Notes under the pieces: generated by a model
What the model was told of the DNA's origin: nothing
Database searches by the model: none
What the model saw: the letters and a program-made list of their open reading frames with translations, nothing else
Program-made: the position numbers and the translations under genes
Part shown: piece by piece, positions 7,897 to 16,197 of the stretch
Layout of the letters: every line of letters begins with the position of its first letter
How positions within the stretch are numbered: the stretch's first letter is position 1
Assembly: GCF_023502325.1 (NCBI RefSeq)
Contig: NZ_JAMFLZ010000005.1
Span: 124,001 to 188,000 of the forward strand
Reading direction: 5' to 3'
Length of the DNA stretch: 64,000 nucleotides
Source of the DNA: Wocania_A spongiicola
GTDB lineage: Bacteria; Bacteroidota; Bacteroidia; Flavobacteriales; Flavobacteriaceae

Positions 7897-9477
7897 CTAT
7901 TTAAACTCAAAAGTTGTTATTACCGCTGCATGATCAGATGGGAACATAATTGGATGATAGTCAATAACTTTCGATTCAATTGGCTTTAATGTGCCTTTGT
8001 AATAAATATAATCTATTCGGTCCCGCAATCCATATTTTGTTGATGATGTACTTGCTCTAGGAGTCCATGTTAAACCTGGATCTAGTAACGGATTTATATG
8101 TAACTCTCTATAACTGTCTTTAAAACCAGCCTTTTCCATAGCTATACTTACCGGCCAGTTAACAGTATAATTAAAATGAATAGATTTAGTTTGGTCTGTC
8201 CAATCTAAATGTGAACCAACATTAAAATCACCAACCATAACAACTGGTATATCATTAGTAATTGGCTCAATTTCTTTTAATATTTGTTTCACTTCTGCAT
8301 GTCTTGTTTTTTTCTCCTCTTTGATTAATTCATCTTCAGGCAGTTTCTTTTCTATTATAGAGTCGCCATAATCTGGCAAATAATGTAACCATGTATCTAA
8401 AAACATCAGTTCTTTACTATTTCCAAGATCTAATACTACTCCTCCAAAATTAAAAGGGCGAAATGCTTTAATGGTTTCTTTAATTGGAAAACGACTCATA
8501 ATACTTAAGTTTGAACTTATTAAATAAAAATGATACCCTAAAGCATCAGCAATAATTTCGCCAGATCCATAAGTTTCAATCAAACCAACAACATCAGGTT
8601 GAGCTTCTACAATGGTTTCAATAACTCTTTCTACACCAACATGTTTACCATATCTCCTACCCCCATGCCAAATATTCCAAACCATTGTTCTCATAAGTGT
8701 CACAGGTTTTTCTGATGAATCTATTTGTTTAAATCTTTCATAGTCTTCTTTAATAATTTTGTTGTTTTTATAATTGGTACTTATAGAGACTTCATCTAAA
8801 AAACCATTAAATGCTGTCCATTGACCTTGAGAACCATATTCCCAATATTGATCTGTACCACCAATTACTGTTCTTTTTTTAGATTTAAATCCTCCTAAAC
8901 TTGGCGTATTATATATAGCTACATTTTTTCCATCAAAATAAAACCAAACCTCTTCTTTTTCTCTGTTAAAACTAAAAGCTAATTGATGCCAATTACCATC
9001 ATTTATAGCTTGTCGAGCTGCCGTTGGGTTATATGTGTAAGAATTGTTTCCGTCAGATATATTTACACCCCAAGCACCAGACTCTTGTGAGTATATCATC
9101 CAGCCAGAGGTTTTAAAATCACCTTCTTCCTTATTACTAATAATCACAGTGCCTTGTTTGGCATTTTTAATTGTTTTTACCCAAACTTTTACTGTTAGAG
9201 AGTTACTTTTAGTATAGTTAGGCGTAGACAAGCTATCTATAACCATAGGCATTCTTAAAACTGCATTTTCAGAAAGATCTAATGCCTTTCCTTTTATCCC
9301 TTCAACAAATTGTGGTCGTTGCTGTTGTGTAACGTAAACACTTTCACTGTTTCTTGTTTTGGGGTAATATTTTTCCATATTAGTATCAAATCCAGTGTAA
9401 AAATCATCTTGTGCATAACATAATGTAGTTAGCAAACTAAAAATAATCATTGTTTTTGTTTTTGTTTTCATTTTCAT
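7897..9477 (-). CDS. Secreted LamG-like + endonuclease/exonuclease/phosphatase protein
   Basis: A 526-aa exported two-domain protein. After a signal peptide (ending near LCYAQ, residue 22) comes a concanavalin A/LamG-like domain (about 45-245, with KVWVKTIKN and WHQLAFSFNREKEEVWFYFDG). It is followed by an EEP-superfamily domain (about 263-526), recognisable from MVWNIWHGG, VGLIETYGSG (metal-binding Glu), VMVGDFNVGSHLDW (catalytic Asp/Asn) and the closing FPSDHAAVITTFE. The substrate could be nucleic acid, a phospholipid or a sugar phosphate. LamG suggests binding to a glycan or surface polymer. It is downstream of pcm on the same strand with a 59-bp gap. Confidence 0.82.
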   Translation of the reverse strand: MKMKTKTKTMIIFSLLTTLCYAQDDFYTGFDTNMEKYYPKTRNSESVYVTQQQRPQFVEGIKGKALDLSENAVLRMPMVIDSLSTPNYTKSNSLTVKVWVKTIKNAKQGTVIISNKEEGDFKTSGWMIYSQESGAWGVNISDGNNSYTYNPTAARQAINDGNWHQLAFSFNREKEEVWFYFDGKNVAIYNTPSLGGFKSKKRTVIGGTDQYWEYGSQGQWTAFNGFLDEVSISTNYKNNKIIKEDYERFKQIDSSEKPVTLMRTMVWNIWHGGRRYGKHVGVERVIETIVEAQPDVVGLIETYGSGEIIADALGYHFYLISSNLSIMSRFPIKETIKAFRPFNFGGVVLDLGNSKELMFLDTWLHYLPDYGDSIIEKKLPEDELIKEEKKTRHAEVKQILKEIEPITNDIPVVMVGDFNVGSHLDWTDQTKSIHFNYTVNWPVSIAMEKAGFKDSYRELHINPLLDPGLTWTPRASTSSTKYGLRDRIDYIYYKGTLKPIESKVIDYHPIMFPSDHAAVITTFEFK

Positions 9478-9536
9478 TTAGAATATGATTTATAAAAAGA
9501 TCAATTATATTGAATTTCTTCAAAAAACATTAACAC

Positions 9537-10178
9537 TTAATTCTTATCCTCCAACAACGGCACAAATCGAAACTCACCAAACTCATGTTGTTCAAACTCT
9601 TTTTGTCTCTTTCTAATAAAAAGCGTCATAATTTGCACATCATTGCCCACAGGAATAACGAGCCTTCCTCCTATTTTTAACTGCCCTAACAAAGGCTTAG
9701 GCACAAACGGTGCACCTGCTGTTACTATTATACTATCAAATGGAGCTTCTTCAGCTAAACCTTTATAACCATCACCAAAAATGAGCTTTTTAGGACGATA
9801 CCCCAATTTTGGTAAAAACTTACTGGTTTTTTTAAACAATTCTTGTTGGCGCTCAATGCTAAAAACTTTTGCTCCTAACTCACACAACACTGCAGTTTGG
9901 TAGCCACTACCTGTACCAATTTCTAAAACTTTATCACCTTTTTTTACTTGTAATAATTCGGTTTGAAAAGCTACCGTATATGGTTGTGATATAGTTTGAT
10001 CTGCCGCAATAGGAAATGCTTTATCTTGGTAAGCATGGTCTAAAAAACCAGAATCCATAAATAAATGCCTTGGTATATTTCCAATAGCCTTTAAAACAGT
10101 TTCGTTGGCTATCCCTTTGTTTACTAAAATGTTAACTAGCTGCTGTCGCAGTCCTTTGTGTTTAAAAGTATCTTTCAA
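9537..10178 (-). CDS. pcm: Protein-L-isoaspartate O-methyltransferase
   Basis: 213-aa SAM-dependent enzyme that methylates isoaspartyl residues to repair aged proteins. Shown by VLEIGTGSGYQTAVL (motif I), the upstream substrate region FPIAADQTISQPYTVAFQ, FDSIIVTAGAPFVPKPLLGQL and GGRLVIPVGN. The start codon is TTG (10176-10178): the frame is closed by a stop a few codons upstream and no ATG precedes the conserved N-terminus. A complete -33/-7 promoter lies immediately upstream and supports this start. It is divergent from the oxidoreductase gene at 10335. Confidence 0.94.
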   Translation of the reverse strand: MKDTFKHKGLRQQLVNILVNKGIANETVLKAIGNIPRHLFMDSGFLDHAYQDKAFPIAADQTISQPYTVAFQTELLQVKKGDKVLEIGTGSGYQTAVLCELGAKVFSIERQQELFKKTSKFLPKLGYRPKKLIFGDGYKGLAEEAPFDSIIVTAGAPFVPKPLLGQLKIGGRLVIPVGNDVQIMTLFIRKRQKEFEQHEFGEFRFVPLLEDKN

Positions 10179-10193
10179 TGGTTGGGTTATTTA

Positions 10194-10226
10194 CAAAGCT
10201 AAAATTAGTAAACATTTTTAATCAAA
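10194..10226 (-). promoter_or_regulatory. Full Bacteroidetes-type promoter for pcm
   Basis: On the minus strand: TTTG (10223-10226), a 21-bp spacer, then TAGCTTTG (10194-10201). Both elements match the Bacteroidetes -33/-7 consensus and spacing. The expected start site is about 10 nt before the pcm TTG codon. Confidence 0.6.
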
Positions 10227-10310
10227 AACCATTTTATTAGCAATTTCTTTTAAGTATTAATTAAGCAAAAAAATTAGGCTCAAATAATCAATTTCATATA
10301 CTAAATATCT

Positions 10311-10318
10311 TATTTTTG
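10311..10318 (+). promoter_or_regulatory. -7 box for the oxidoreductase/hbd genes
   Basis: TATTTTTG matches TAnnTTTG and sits 16 bp upstream of the ATG at 10335, predicting a leader of about 10 nt. No clear -33 element. Confidence 0.45.
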
Positions 10319-10334
10319 TTGAAAACGTAAAAAT

Positions 10335-11297
10335 ATGCTAAACGCTGGTGTACTAGGTGCTGGTCATCTTGGGAAAATTCATTTAAGACTTCTTAATCAA
10401 TCTAATAAATATAATTTGGTTGGTTTTTATGATGCCGATGCAGATAACGGTAAAAAAGTAGAAGAAGAATTTGGTTATAAATTTTTCAATTCTATTGAAG
10501 CCCTTATTGATGCTGTAGATATAGTAGATATTGTAACGCCAACATTATCACATTACGAATGTGCAAAACAAGCAATTGCAAAAGGAAAGCATATTTTTAT
10601 TGAAAAGCCAATAACTAATACTGTTAAAGAAGCAGAACATATTAGAGAACTTTTAGCTGAGCACGATATTCGTGGGCAAGTGGGGCATGTTGAGCGTTTT
10701 AATCCAGCCTTTATCGCTGTAAAAAATGATATTAAATCGCCAATGTTTATCGAAACACATCGGTTGGCAGAGTTTAACCCTCGAGGTACAGACGTTCCCG
10801 TAGTATTGGACTTAATGATACATGATATAGATATTATATTGAGCGTTGTTAAATCAAAAGTTAAAAACGTTTCTGCAAGTGGTGTATCTGTTATTAGTGA
10901 TACTCCAGATATTGCAAATGCTCGTATTGAGTTTGAAAATGGTTGTGTTGCCAATTTAACAGCTAGTAGAATTTCTTTAAAAAGTATGCGTAAAACACGT
11001 TTTTTTCAAAAAGACGCTTATATCTCAGTTGATTTTTTAGAGAAGAAATGTGAAGTAGTTAAAATGAAAGATGCTCCGGAAAATCCAGGTGATTTTGATA
11101 TGATTTTACAAAATGCTGAAGGCATTAAAAAGCAAATCTATTTTGACAATCCTGAAATTGCAAACAATAATGCCATTTTAGATGAATTGGAAACCTTTGC
11201 AGATGCTGTTAACAACAACACAACACCAGTTGTAACATTACATGACGGCACTGAAGCATTACGTGTTGCTACACAAATAATTAATTGTTTTAAATAA
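10335..11297 (+). CDS. Gfo/Idh/MocA family oxidoreductase
   Basis: A 320-aa cytoplasmic NAD(P)-dependent dehydrogenase. The N-terminal Rossmann fold starts with NAGVLGAGHLGKIHLRLL, followed by IVDIVTPTLSHYECAKQAI and the family's EKPITNTVKEAE (Lys of the EKP motif). The middle FNPRGTDVPVVLDLMIHDIDIILS carries the conserved Asp/His region of the C-terminal domain. No signal peptide. It lies 45 bp upstream of 3-hydroxybutyryl-CoA dehydrogenase in the same direction. The substrate cannot be assigned; homologues are conserved next to hbd in related genomes as far as I recall. Confidence 0.85.
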   Translation: MLNAGVLGAGHLGKIHLRLLNQSNKYNLVGFYDADADNGKKVEEEFGYKFFNSIEALIDAVDIVDIVTPTLSHYECAKQAIAKGKHIFIEKPITNTVKEAEHIRELLAEHDIRGQVGHVERFNPAFIAVKNDIKSPMFIETHRLAEFNPRGTDVPVVLDLMIHDIDIILSVVKSKVKNVSASGVSVISDTPDIANARIEFENGCVANLTASRISLKSMRKTRFFQKDAYISVDFLEKKCEVVKMKDAPENPGDFDMILQNAEGIKKQIYFDNPEIANNNAILDELETFADAVNNNTTPVVTLHDGTEALRVATQIINCFK

Positions 11298-11342
11298 ATA
11301 ACCTTAATTCCTTCCTTCAAGGGAATTATTAAAAAACATTCA

Positions 11343-12233
11343 ATGAAAAACATCGCAGTAATTGGTGCAGGAACTATGGGAAATGGTATTGCACACACTT
11401 TTGCACAAAGTGGATTTAAAGTAAATCTTATAGATATTAGTGAAGCATCACTTAAAAAAGGCATTGAAACCATTACTAAAAATTTAGATAGAATGGTTGC
11501 TAAAGAAAAAATTACTGACACAGATAAAAATGAAACATTATCAAATATTTTAACATTTACCAATATTACAGAAGGTGTTAAAAATACGGATTTAGTTGTT
11601 GAAGCTGCTACTGAGAATATTGATTTAAAATTAAATATTTTTAAGCAGTTAGATGAAGTCTGTGAAAAGAACACAATTTTAGCTACAAATACCTCATCTA
11701 TTTCTATAACTCAAATTGCAGCGGTTACATCTAGACCAGAAATGGTTATCGGTATGCACTTCATGAATCCTGTACCAATCATGAAATTAGTCGAAATTAT
11801 TCGTGGTTATAGCACGAGTGACAGCATTACAAACACCATTATGCAGCTATCAAAAACTTTAGGTAAAGTTCCTGTAGAGGTAAATGATTACCCCGGTTTT
11901 GTAGCCAACAGAATATTAATGCCAATGCTAAACGAGTCTATTGAAACATTATATAATGGTGTAGCTGGGGTTGAAGAAATTGATACAGTTATGAAGCTTG
12001 GTATGGCACATCCTATGGGGCCATTGCAGCTTGCAGATTTTATAGGTTTAGACGTTTGCTTATCTATTCTAAATGTGATGTATGATGGCTTTAAAAACCC
12101 TAAATATGCTCCTTGCCCTTTATTAGTAAATATGGTTCGTGCTGGTAAATTAGGCGTAAAATCTGGCGAAGGTTTTTATGATTATTCGGAAAGTAGAAAA
12201 GCAGAAAAAGTTGCGAAACAGTTTGTAAAGTAA
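11343..12233 (+). CDS. hbd: 3-hydroxybutyryl-CoA dehydrogenase
   Basis: 296-aa NAD(P)-dependent 3-hydroxyacyl-CoA dehydrogenase of the short, stand-alone type. It begins with the Rossmann motif IAVIGAGTMGNGIAHTFAQ, has LVVEAATEN, the catalytic region GMHFMNPVPIMKLVEIIRG (His with the following Asn), and the C-terminal helical domain with DYPGFVANRILMP, MGPLQLADFIGLDVCL and GVKSGEGFYDYS. It interconverts acetoacetyl-CoA and 3-hydroxybutyryl-CoA, or acts on similar 3-hydroxyacyl-CoAs. No thiolase or crotonase is adjacent. A palindromic intergenic element follows the stop codon. Confidence 0.93.
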   Translation: MKNIAVIGAGTMGNGIAHTFAQSGFKVNLIDISEASLKKGIETITKNLDRMVAKEKITDTDKNETLSNILTFTNITEGVKNTDLVVEAATENIDLKLNIFKQLDEVCEKNTILATNTSSISITQIAAVTSRPEMVIGMHFMNPVPIMKLVEIIRGYSTSDSITNTIMQLSKTLGKVPVEVNDYPGFVANRILMPMLNESIETLYNGVAGVEEIDTVMKLGMAHPMGPLQLADFIGLDVCLSILNVMYDGFKNPKYAPCPLLVNMVRAGKLGVKSGEGFYDYSESRKAEKVAKQFVK

Positions 12234-12243
12234 TTTAAAAAAC

Positions 12244-12329
12244 GTCATTACTAATCACATTTTTATGTGATATAGCAATCTCTTTTTAAATAAACAGATA
12301 ACTACATCGTAAAAACTCCTCGTAATGAC
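12244..12329. repeat. Palindromic intergenic element, candidate degenerate dispersed repeat
   Basis: An 86-bp segment with terminal inverted repeats GTCATTAC / GTAATGAC. Inside are AGCAATCTC and CTCCTCG, plus an internal 7-bp hairpin (ATCACAT / ATGTGAT, 12254-12271). The arrangement resembles the GTCATTGCGAGG...GCAATCTC palindromic repeat that I recall from many bacterial intergenic regions, in degenerate form. It fills most of the gap between hbd and the DUF1015 gene. Confidence 0.5.
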
Positions 12330-12344
12330 AATTCCGAATAAATC

Positions 12345-13583
12345 ATGGCAAAAATAAAACCTTTTAAAGCGGTAAGACCAACCAGAGCCATAGTAGGTTT
12401 AGTTGCTGCTCGCCCATACCAAAGCTACACTGTTAACGAACGAGAATCTCGAATGGATTATAATCCTTATAGCTTCCTTCATATTGTAAATCCAGGCTAT
12501 AAATACGATCAAGTCATTACTGGCGAAGAGCGATATAAACTGGTTAGAAATCGTTATTTAGAGTTTAAAGAAGATGGCGTTTTTATTCAAGATAAAAAAC
12601 CTTCATTTTATGTCTACAAAATAGTAAATAGGCATGGTCAAGAATTTAATGGTATTATCGCTGCAACTAGTGCTGAAGATTACGAACAAGATGTTATAAA
12701 AAAACACGAAGACACCATAGAAAAGCGTGAAAAAACATTTAAAAGCTATTTGCAAACGGTAGGTTTTAATGCTGAGCCTGTGCTGCTTACATATCCTGAT
12801 AACAGTGTTATTGCTTCAATAATTAAAGAGACTCAAAAAAACCATGCTGAGTTTGAGTTTACCATGACCTACAGAGATACTCATTATTTATGGAAAATAG
12901 ATAATGGAAGCACAATTGCATCAATTCAAAATGAATTTGATCAAATGAAAACCATTTACATTGCAGATGGTCATCATAGATCAGCATCCTCTTATTTGTT
13001 ATATAAAGATGAAAAAATTAAAAATGCAAATCATAATAGTGATGAATCATATAACTTTTTTATGTCTTACCTCATTCCTGAATCAGATTTAGTAATCCAA
13101 GAATTCAATCGCTTAGTTAAAGATTTAAATGGTTTAACTAAAGAAGAATTTCTTATTCGTTTAGATAGTTTTTATCGTATTGAAAATAGAGGACCTGTAC
13201 CATACACACCATCAAAACCACATCATTTTAGCATGTATTTGGATGGTGAATTTTATTCTTTATATTTAAGAAAAACAAGATATAGTTTCAACACAGCGTT
13301 AGATAATCTTGATGCTCAATTATTATACAAAACCATACTGCAACCTATTTTGGGTATTAATGATTTACGAGACGATAATCGCATTGAATATGTAAACGGC
13401 AGGCACGAAATGATAACGATTAAAAGTAGTGTAGATAACGGTGAATTCAAAGTTGGTTTTGGTATGTGTCCTGCAACTATTAAACAAATGAAACATATTG
13501 CAGACGAAGGTTTAAAAATGCCACCTAAGAGCACTTATATATTGCCAAAACTAAGAAGTGGCATAACAATTTATGAGTATTAA
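12345..13583 (+). CDS. DUF1015 family protein
   Basis: A 412-aa cytoplasmic protein of the DUF1015 family, found widely in Bacteroidetes, Firmicutes and archaea. Family traits visible are the N-terminal FKAVRPTRAIVGLVAARPYQSY, the stretch NPYSFLHIVNP, and the central IYIADGHHRSASS, the most conserved motif (about residues 205-217). The C-terminus ends in MPPKSTYILPKLRSG. The function is unknown. In many genomes this gene neighbours serine or PLP-related genes, and here YggS lies two genes downstream. It is followed after 11 bp by the DinB-like gene. Confidence 0.85.
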   Translation: MAKIKPFKAVRPTRAIVGLVAARPYQSYTVNERESRMDYNPYSFLHIVNPGYKYDQVITGEERYKLVRNRYLEFKEDGVFIQDKKPSFYVYKIVNRHGQEFNGIIAATSAEDYEQDVIKKHEDTIEKREKTFKSYLQTVGFNAEPVLLTYPDNSVIASIIKETQKNHAEFEFTMTYRDTHYLWKIDNGSTIASIQNEFDQMKTIYIADGHHRSASSYLLYKDEKIKNANHNSDESYNFFMSYLIPESDLVIQEFNRLVKDLNGLTKEEFLIRLDSFYRIENRGPVPYTPSKPHHFSMYLDGEFYSLYLRKTRYSFNTALDNLDAQLLYKTILQPILGINDLRDDNRIEYVNGRHEMITIKSSVDNGEFKVGFGMCPATIKQMKHIADEGLKMPPKSTYILPKLRSGITIYEY

Positions 13584-13594
13584 AATAATGTATT

Positions 13595-14065
13595 ATGGAT
13601 GCTATTAAAATTATTTTATTAAATTTTTCTGAAACTCGAAGACGAAGTTTAAAACTCTGGAGAGGAATTCCTAAAGAACATTTAAACTGGAAACCAGACG
13701 ACAACGCTTTAACAATTATAGAGATGATTAGGCACGTGCTTGAAGCGGAGCATTTATTCCATAAAATAATAGAGAATAGAGGTAATTTAGGCAACTATAA
13801 ATCTCCTTGGAAAAACTTACCTTATCAAGGTTTGGAACATGAAATTGATTTTTCTAAAACTTATAGAACTAAGTTTATCAATATGATTAAAGCTATAGAA
13901 GAATCTGATCTTGAAAAAATAAAGATTGAGAGAAGTGAAGTAAATCAAAGTAAAGTTTTAGGAGATTATTTGAATAGAATAGCTTATCATGAATCTGTAC
14001 ATACAGGGCAATTATTAGATTATTTAAGAACCATTGGTACAGAAAGACCAAGCATTTGGGATTAA
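13595..14065 (+). CDS. DinB-like four-helix protein
   Basis: A 156-aa protein of the DinB/YfiT-like superfamily, whose members are four-helix-bundle thiol- or metal-dependent enzymes. The His pattern fits: MIRHVLEAEHLFHKII in helix 2 (HxxxxxxH region) and YHESVHTGQLLDYLR in helix 4 supply the putative metal ligands. Related flavobacterial proteins are annotated as DinB family with unknown substrate. It is separated from the DUF1015 gene by 11 bp and from yggS by 5 bp, consistent with one transcript. Confidence 0.82.
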   Translation: MDAIKIILLNFSETRRRSLKLWRGIPKEHLNWKPDDNALTIIEMIRHVLEAEHLFHKIIENRGNLGNYKSPWKNLPYQGLEHEIDFSKTYRTKFINMIKAIEESDLEKIKIERSEVNQSKVLGDYLNRIAYHESVHTGQLLDYLRTIGTERPSIWD

Positions 14066-14070
14066 CAAAT

Positions 14071-14745
14071 ATGAGTATACAACAAAATCTAGATCATATA
14101 AAATCTACATTACCAGAGCATGTTACATTGGTTGCTGTTTCAAAAACCAAACCCGTTAGCGATTTAATGGAGGCTTATAATGCTGGGCAACGTGTTTTTG
14201 GAGAAAACAAAATCCAAGAAATGGTAGAGAAACATGAAGCCATGCCAAAAGATATTGATTGGCATATGATTGGACATGTACAACGCAATAAGGTTAAATA
14301 TATGGCTTCGTTTGTACGTTTAATTCATGGTGTAGACAATTTTAAATTATTAAAGGAAATAAATAAGCAAGCCAAAAAATATGATAGGGTTATAGATTGT
14401 TTGCTTCAAATAAAAATAGCTTCAGAAGATTCTAAATTTGGAATGTCAGTAGAAGAAGCTTCAGAAATTATTCAATCTGAAGATTTTTCAGAATTACAAC
14501 ATATAAAAGTTGTTGGCGTTATGGGAATGGCTACTTTTACTAATGATTTGCATCAAGTAAAAAAAGAATTCACTTTATTAAAAACATCTTTTGAAGATTT
14601 AAACATGCTGAAAACTGCAAATTGTGAGCTACAAACTATTTCAATGGGAATGAGTGGTGATTATGAATTAGCTATTGATTGCGGAAGTAACATGGTTCGT
14701 GTTGGAAGTAGTATATTTGGCGAACGTAATTACAGCAAGCAGTAA
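14071..14745 (+). CDS. YggS/PLPBP family pyridoxal-phosphate homeostasis protein
   Basis: 224-aa PLP-binding barrel protein of the YggS/PROSC family, which buffers pyridoxal 5'-phosphate rather than catalysing a known reaction. The PLP lysine lies in VTLVAVSKTKP. The family signature continues with VFGENKIQEM, IDWHMIGHVQRNKVKYM, VIDCLLQIKIASEDSKFGMS and the phosphate-binding end SMGMSGDYELAIDCGSNMVRVGSSIFG. The start was set at the ATG at 14071; an in-frame TTG at 14056 would overlap the DinB gene without need. It is immediately followed by the heptamer repeat array. Confidence 0.93.
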   Translation: MSIQQNLDHIKSTLPEHVTLVAVSKTKPVSDLMEAYNAGQRVFGENKIQEMVEKHEAMPKDIDWHMIGHVQRNKVKYMASFVRLIHGVDNFKLLKEINKQAKKYDRVIDCLLQIKIASEDSKFGMSVEEASEIIQSEDFSELQHIKVVGVMGMATFTNDLHQVKKEFTLLKTSFEDLNMLKTANCELQTISMGMSGDYELAIDCGSNMVRVGSSIFGERNYSKQ

Positions 14746-14757
14746 AGAAAACTATAC

Positions 14758-14827
14758 TTTTAACTTTTAACTTTTAACTTTTAACTTTTAACTTTTAACT
14801 TTTAACTTTTAACTTTTAACTTTTAAC
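14758..14827 (+). repeat. Ten perfect tandem copies of the heptamer TTTTAAC
   Basis: Ten uninterrupted copies (70 bp) begin 12 bp after the yggS stop and end 2 bp before the apparent first codon of the exonuclease/GIY-YIG gene. A 7-bp unit is not a multiple of three and puts TAA into every frame, so no protein can read through it. Perfect identity across copies suggests recent expansion by slippage. It could vary the spacing of transcription or translation signals of the gene downstream. Confidence 0.97.
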
Positions 14828-14829
14828 AA

Positions 14830-16194
14830 ATTTACGCAATACTAGACATAGAAACTACTGGAGGGAAGTATAATGAAGAAGGCATCACAGAAATTGCAAT
14901 CTATAAATATGATGGACATGAAGTTGTCGATCAATTTATAAGTCTTGTAAATCCAGAGCGCGAAATACAACCTTTTGTCGTTAACCTTACTGGTATTAAT
15001 AGTAACATGCTGCGTCATGCTCCAAAATTTTATGAGGTTGCCAAACGCATTATAGAAATTACCGAAGATTGTATAGTTGTTGCTCACAATGCTCAATTTG
15101 ATAATAGAATATTAAAAACTGAATTTAAACGATTAGGTTTTGAGTTTGAACGCAAAACACTTTGTACTGTTGAGCTTGCAAAAGATTTAATACCTGGGCA
15201 AGCATCTTATAGTTTGGGTAAATTAGTCCGCTCACTTGGTATCCCAGTTACCGATAGGCACCGTGCATCTGGCGATGCATTAGCTACTGTGAAACTATTT
15301 AAAATGCTGTTAGATAAAGACACGACTAAAAATATAATTCAACAATCTATTCGCCTAAACCCAAAACACCAGATGGAACCTAGGCACATAGATATTATAG
15401 AGCAAATACCTTCAATAACTGGTGTTTATTATATTCATAAAGCTGATGGTGAAATTATATATATAGGTAAGAGTAATAATATAAAAAAACGCATCAATCA
15501 GCATTTTACAAATACCAATCAAAAATCAAAAAAAATTCAACAGCAGGTTGCTACAGTAACTTATGAAGCAACTGGTAGTGAATTGGTTGCACTTTTAAAA
15601 GAAAGTGAAGAAATTAAGCGTCTTAAACCTATTTACAATAGAGCGCTTAGGCGTAATATTTTTACACATGCCTTATACAGCTTTAAGGATGAAAACAATT
15701 ATATTAATTTAAAAATTGATATAGCTGATGGTAGAAAAAAATCCATAACTACTTTTAGTAACAGACAAAGTGGAAAAAGTTTTATTACCAAAGCTGTTGA
15801 GGATTATGAGCTTTGTCAAAAACTCACAGGGCTTTATAAAACCAAAACCAGTTGTTTTAACTATGATATTAAAACCTGTAATGGAGCTTGTATAAATAAA
15901 GAATTACCAGAAGTTTATAATCAACGTGTTGAGGCATTAATCAATAAAAACAGTTACAAAAACAAAAACATGGTTATTATTGATAAAGGTAGAGATATAG
16001 ATGAGCGTAGTGCCATTCTTATTGAAAATGGTATTTTTAAAGGTTTAGGCTACTTCAATCTAAACTACCAAATAAATAACATTGGGGTGCTTGAATCTAT
16101 TATAACACCTATGGCAAACAATAGAGACACACAACATATTATACAAAATTACTTGAGGAAAAATAAGCATTTAAAAATTGTTACTCTTAATTAA
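14830..16194 (+). CDS. DEDDh exonuclease - GIY-YIG (UvrC-like) fusion with apparent ATT start
   Basis: A DNA-repair-type fusion of about 454 aa. The N-terminal DnaQ-like exonuclease has all three motifs: LDIETTGG (Exo I, right at the start), VAHNAQFDNR (Exo II) and DRHRASGDALAT (Exo III). A GIY-YIG nuclease follows (TGVYYIHKADGEIIYIGKSN, about 195-215), then a UvrC-like Cys cluster (CQKLTGLYKTKTSC, CNGAC). The frame is open from 14827, just after a TAA in the repeat array, but has no ATG, GTG or TTG before 15007. Starting there would delete the Exo I Asp and Glu. Homologues as I recall them begin MYAILDIETTGG, which fits initiation at ATT (14830). Start-codon loss is the alternative. Confidence 0.8.
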   Translation: MYAILDIETTGGKYNEEGITEIAIYKYDGHEVVDQFISLVNPEREIQPFVVNLTGINSNMLRHAPKFYEVAKRIIEITEDCIVVAHNAQFDNRILKTEFKRLGFEFERKTLCTVELAKDLIPGQASYSLGKLVRSLGIPVTDRHRASGDALATVKLFKMLLDKDTTKNIIQQSIRLNPKHQMEPRHIDIIEQIPSITGVYYIHKADGEIIYIGKSNNIKKRINQHFTNTNQKSKKIQQQVATVTYEATGSELVALLKESEEIKRLKPIYNRALRRNIFTHALYSFKDENNYINLKIDIADGRKKSITTFSNRQSGKSFITKAVEDYELCQKLTGLYKTKTSCFNYDIKTCNGACINKELPEVYNQRVEALINKNSYKNKNMVIIDKGRDIDERSAILIENGIFKGLGYFNLNYQINNIGVLESIITPMANNRDTQHIIQNYLRKNKHLKIVTLN

Positions 16195-16197
16195 AGC

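Noticed and set aside
10553..10954. Minus-strand ORF of 133 aa
   Set aside because: Lies antisense inside the Gfo/Idh/MocA gene and has no recognisable domain; a shadow frame.
11298..11342. Terminator after the Gfo/Idh/MocA gene
   Set aside because: AATTCC/GGAATT can pair, but the stem is short, the loop has mismatches and no T-run follows; read-through to hbd is likely.
11138..11674. Minus-strand ORF of 178 aa
   Set aside because: Antisense to the oxidoreductase and hbd genes, both well-supported families.
14758..14827. CRISPR-like array
   Set aside because: Units are 7 bp, perfectly tandem and without spacers; a simple heptamer repeat.
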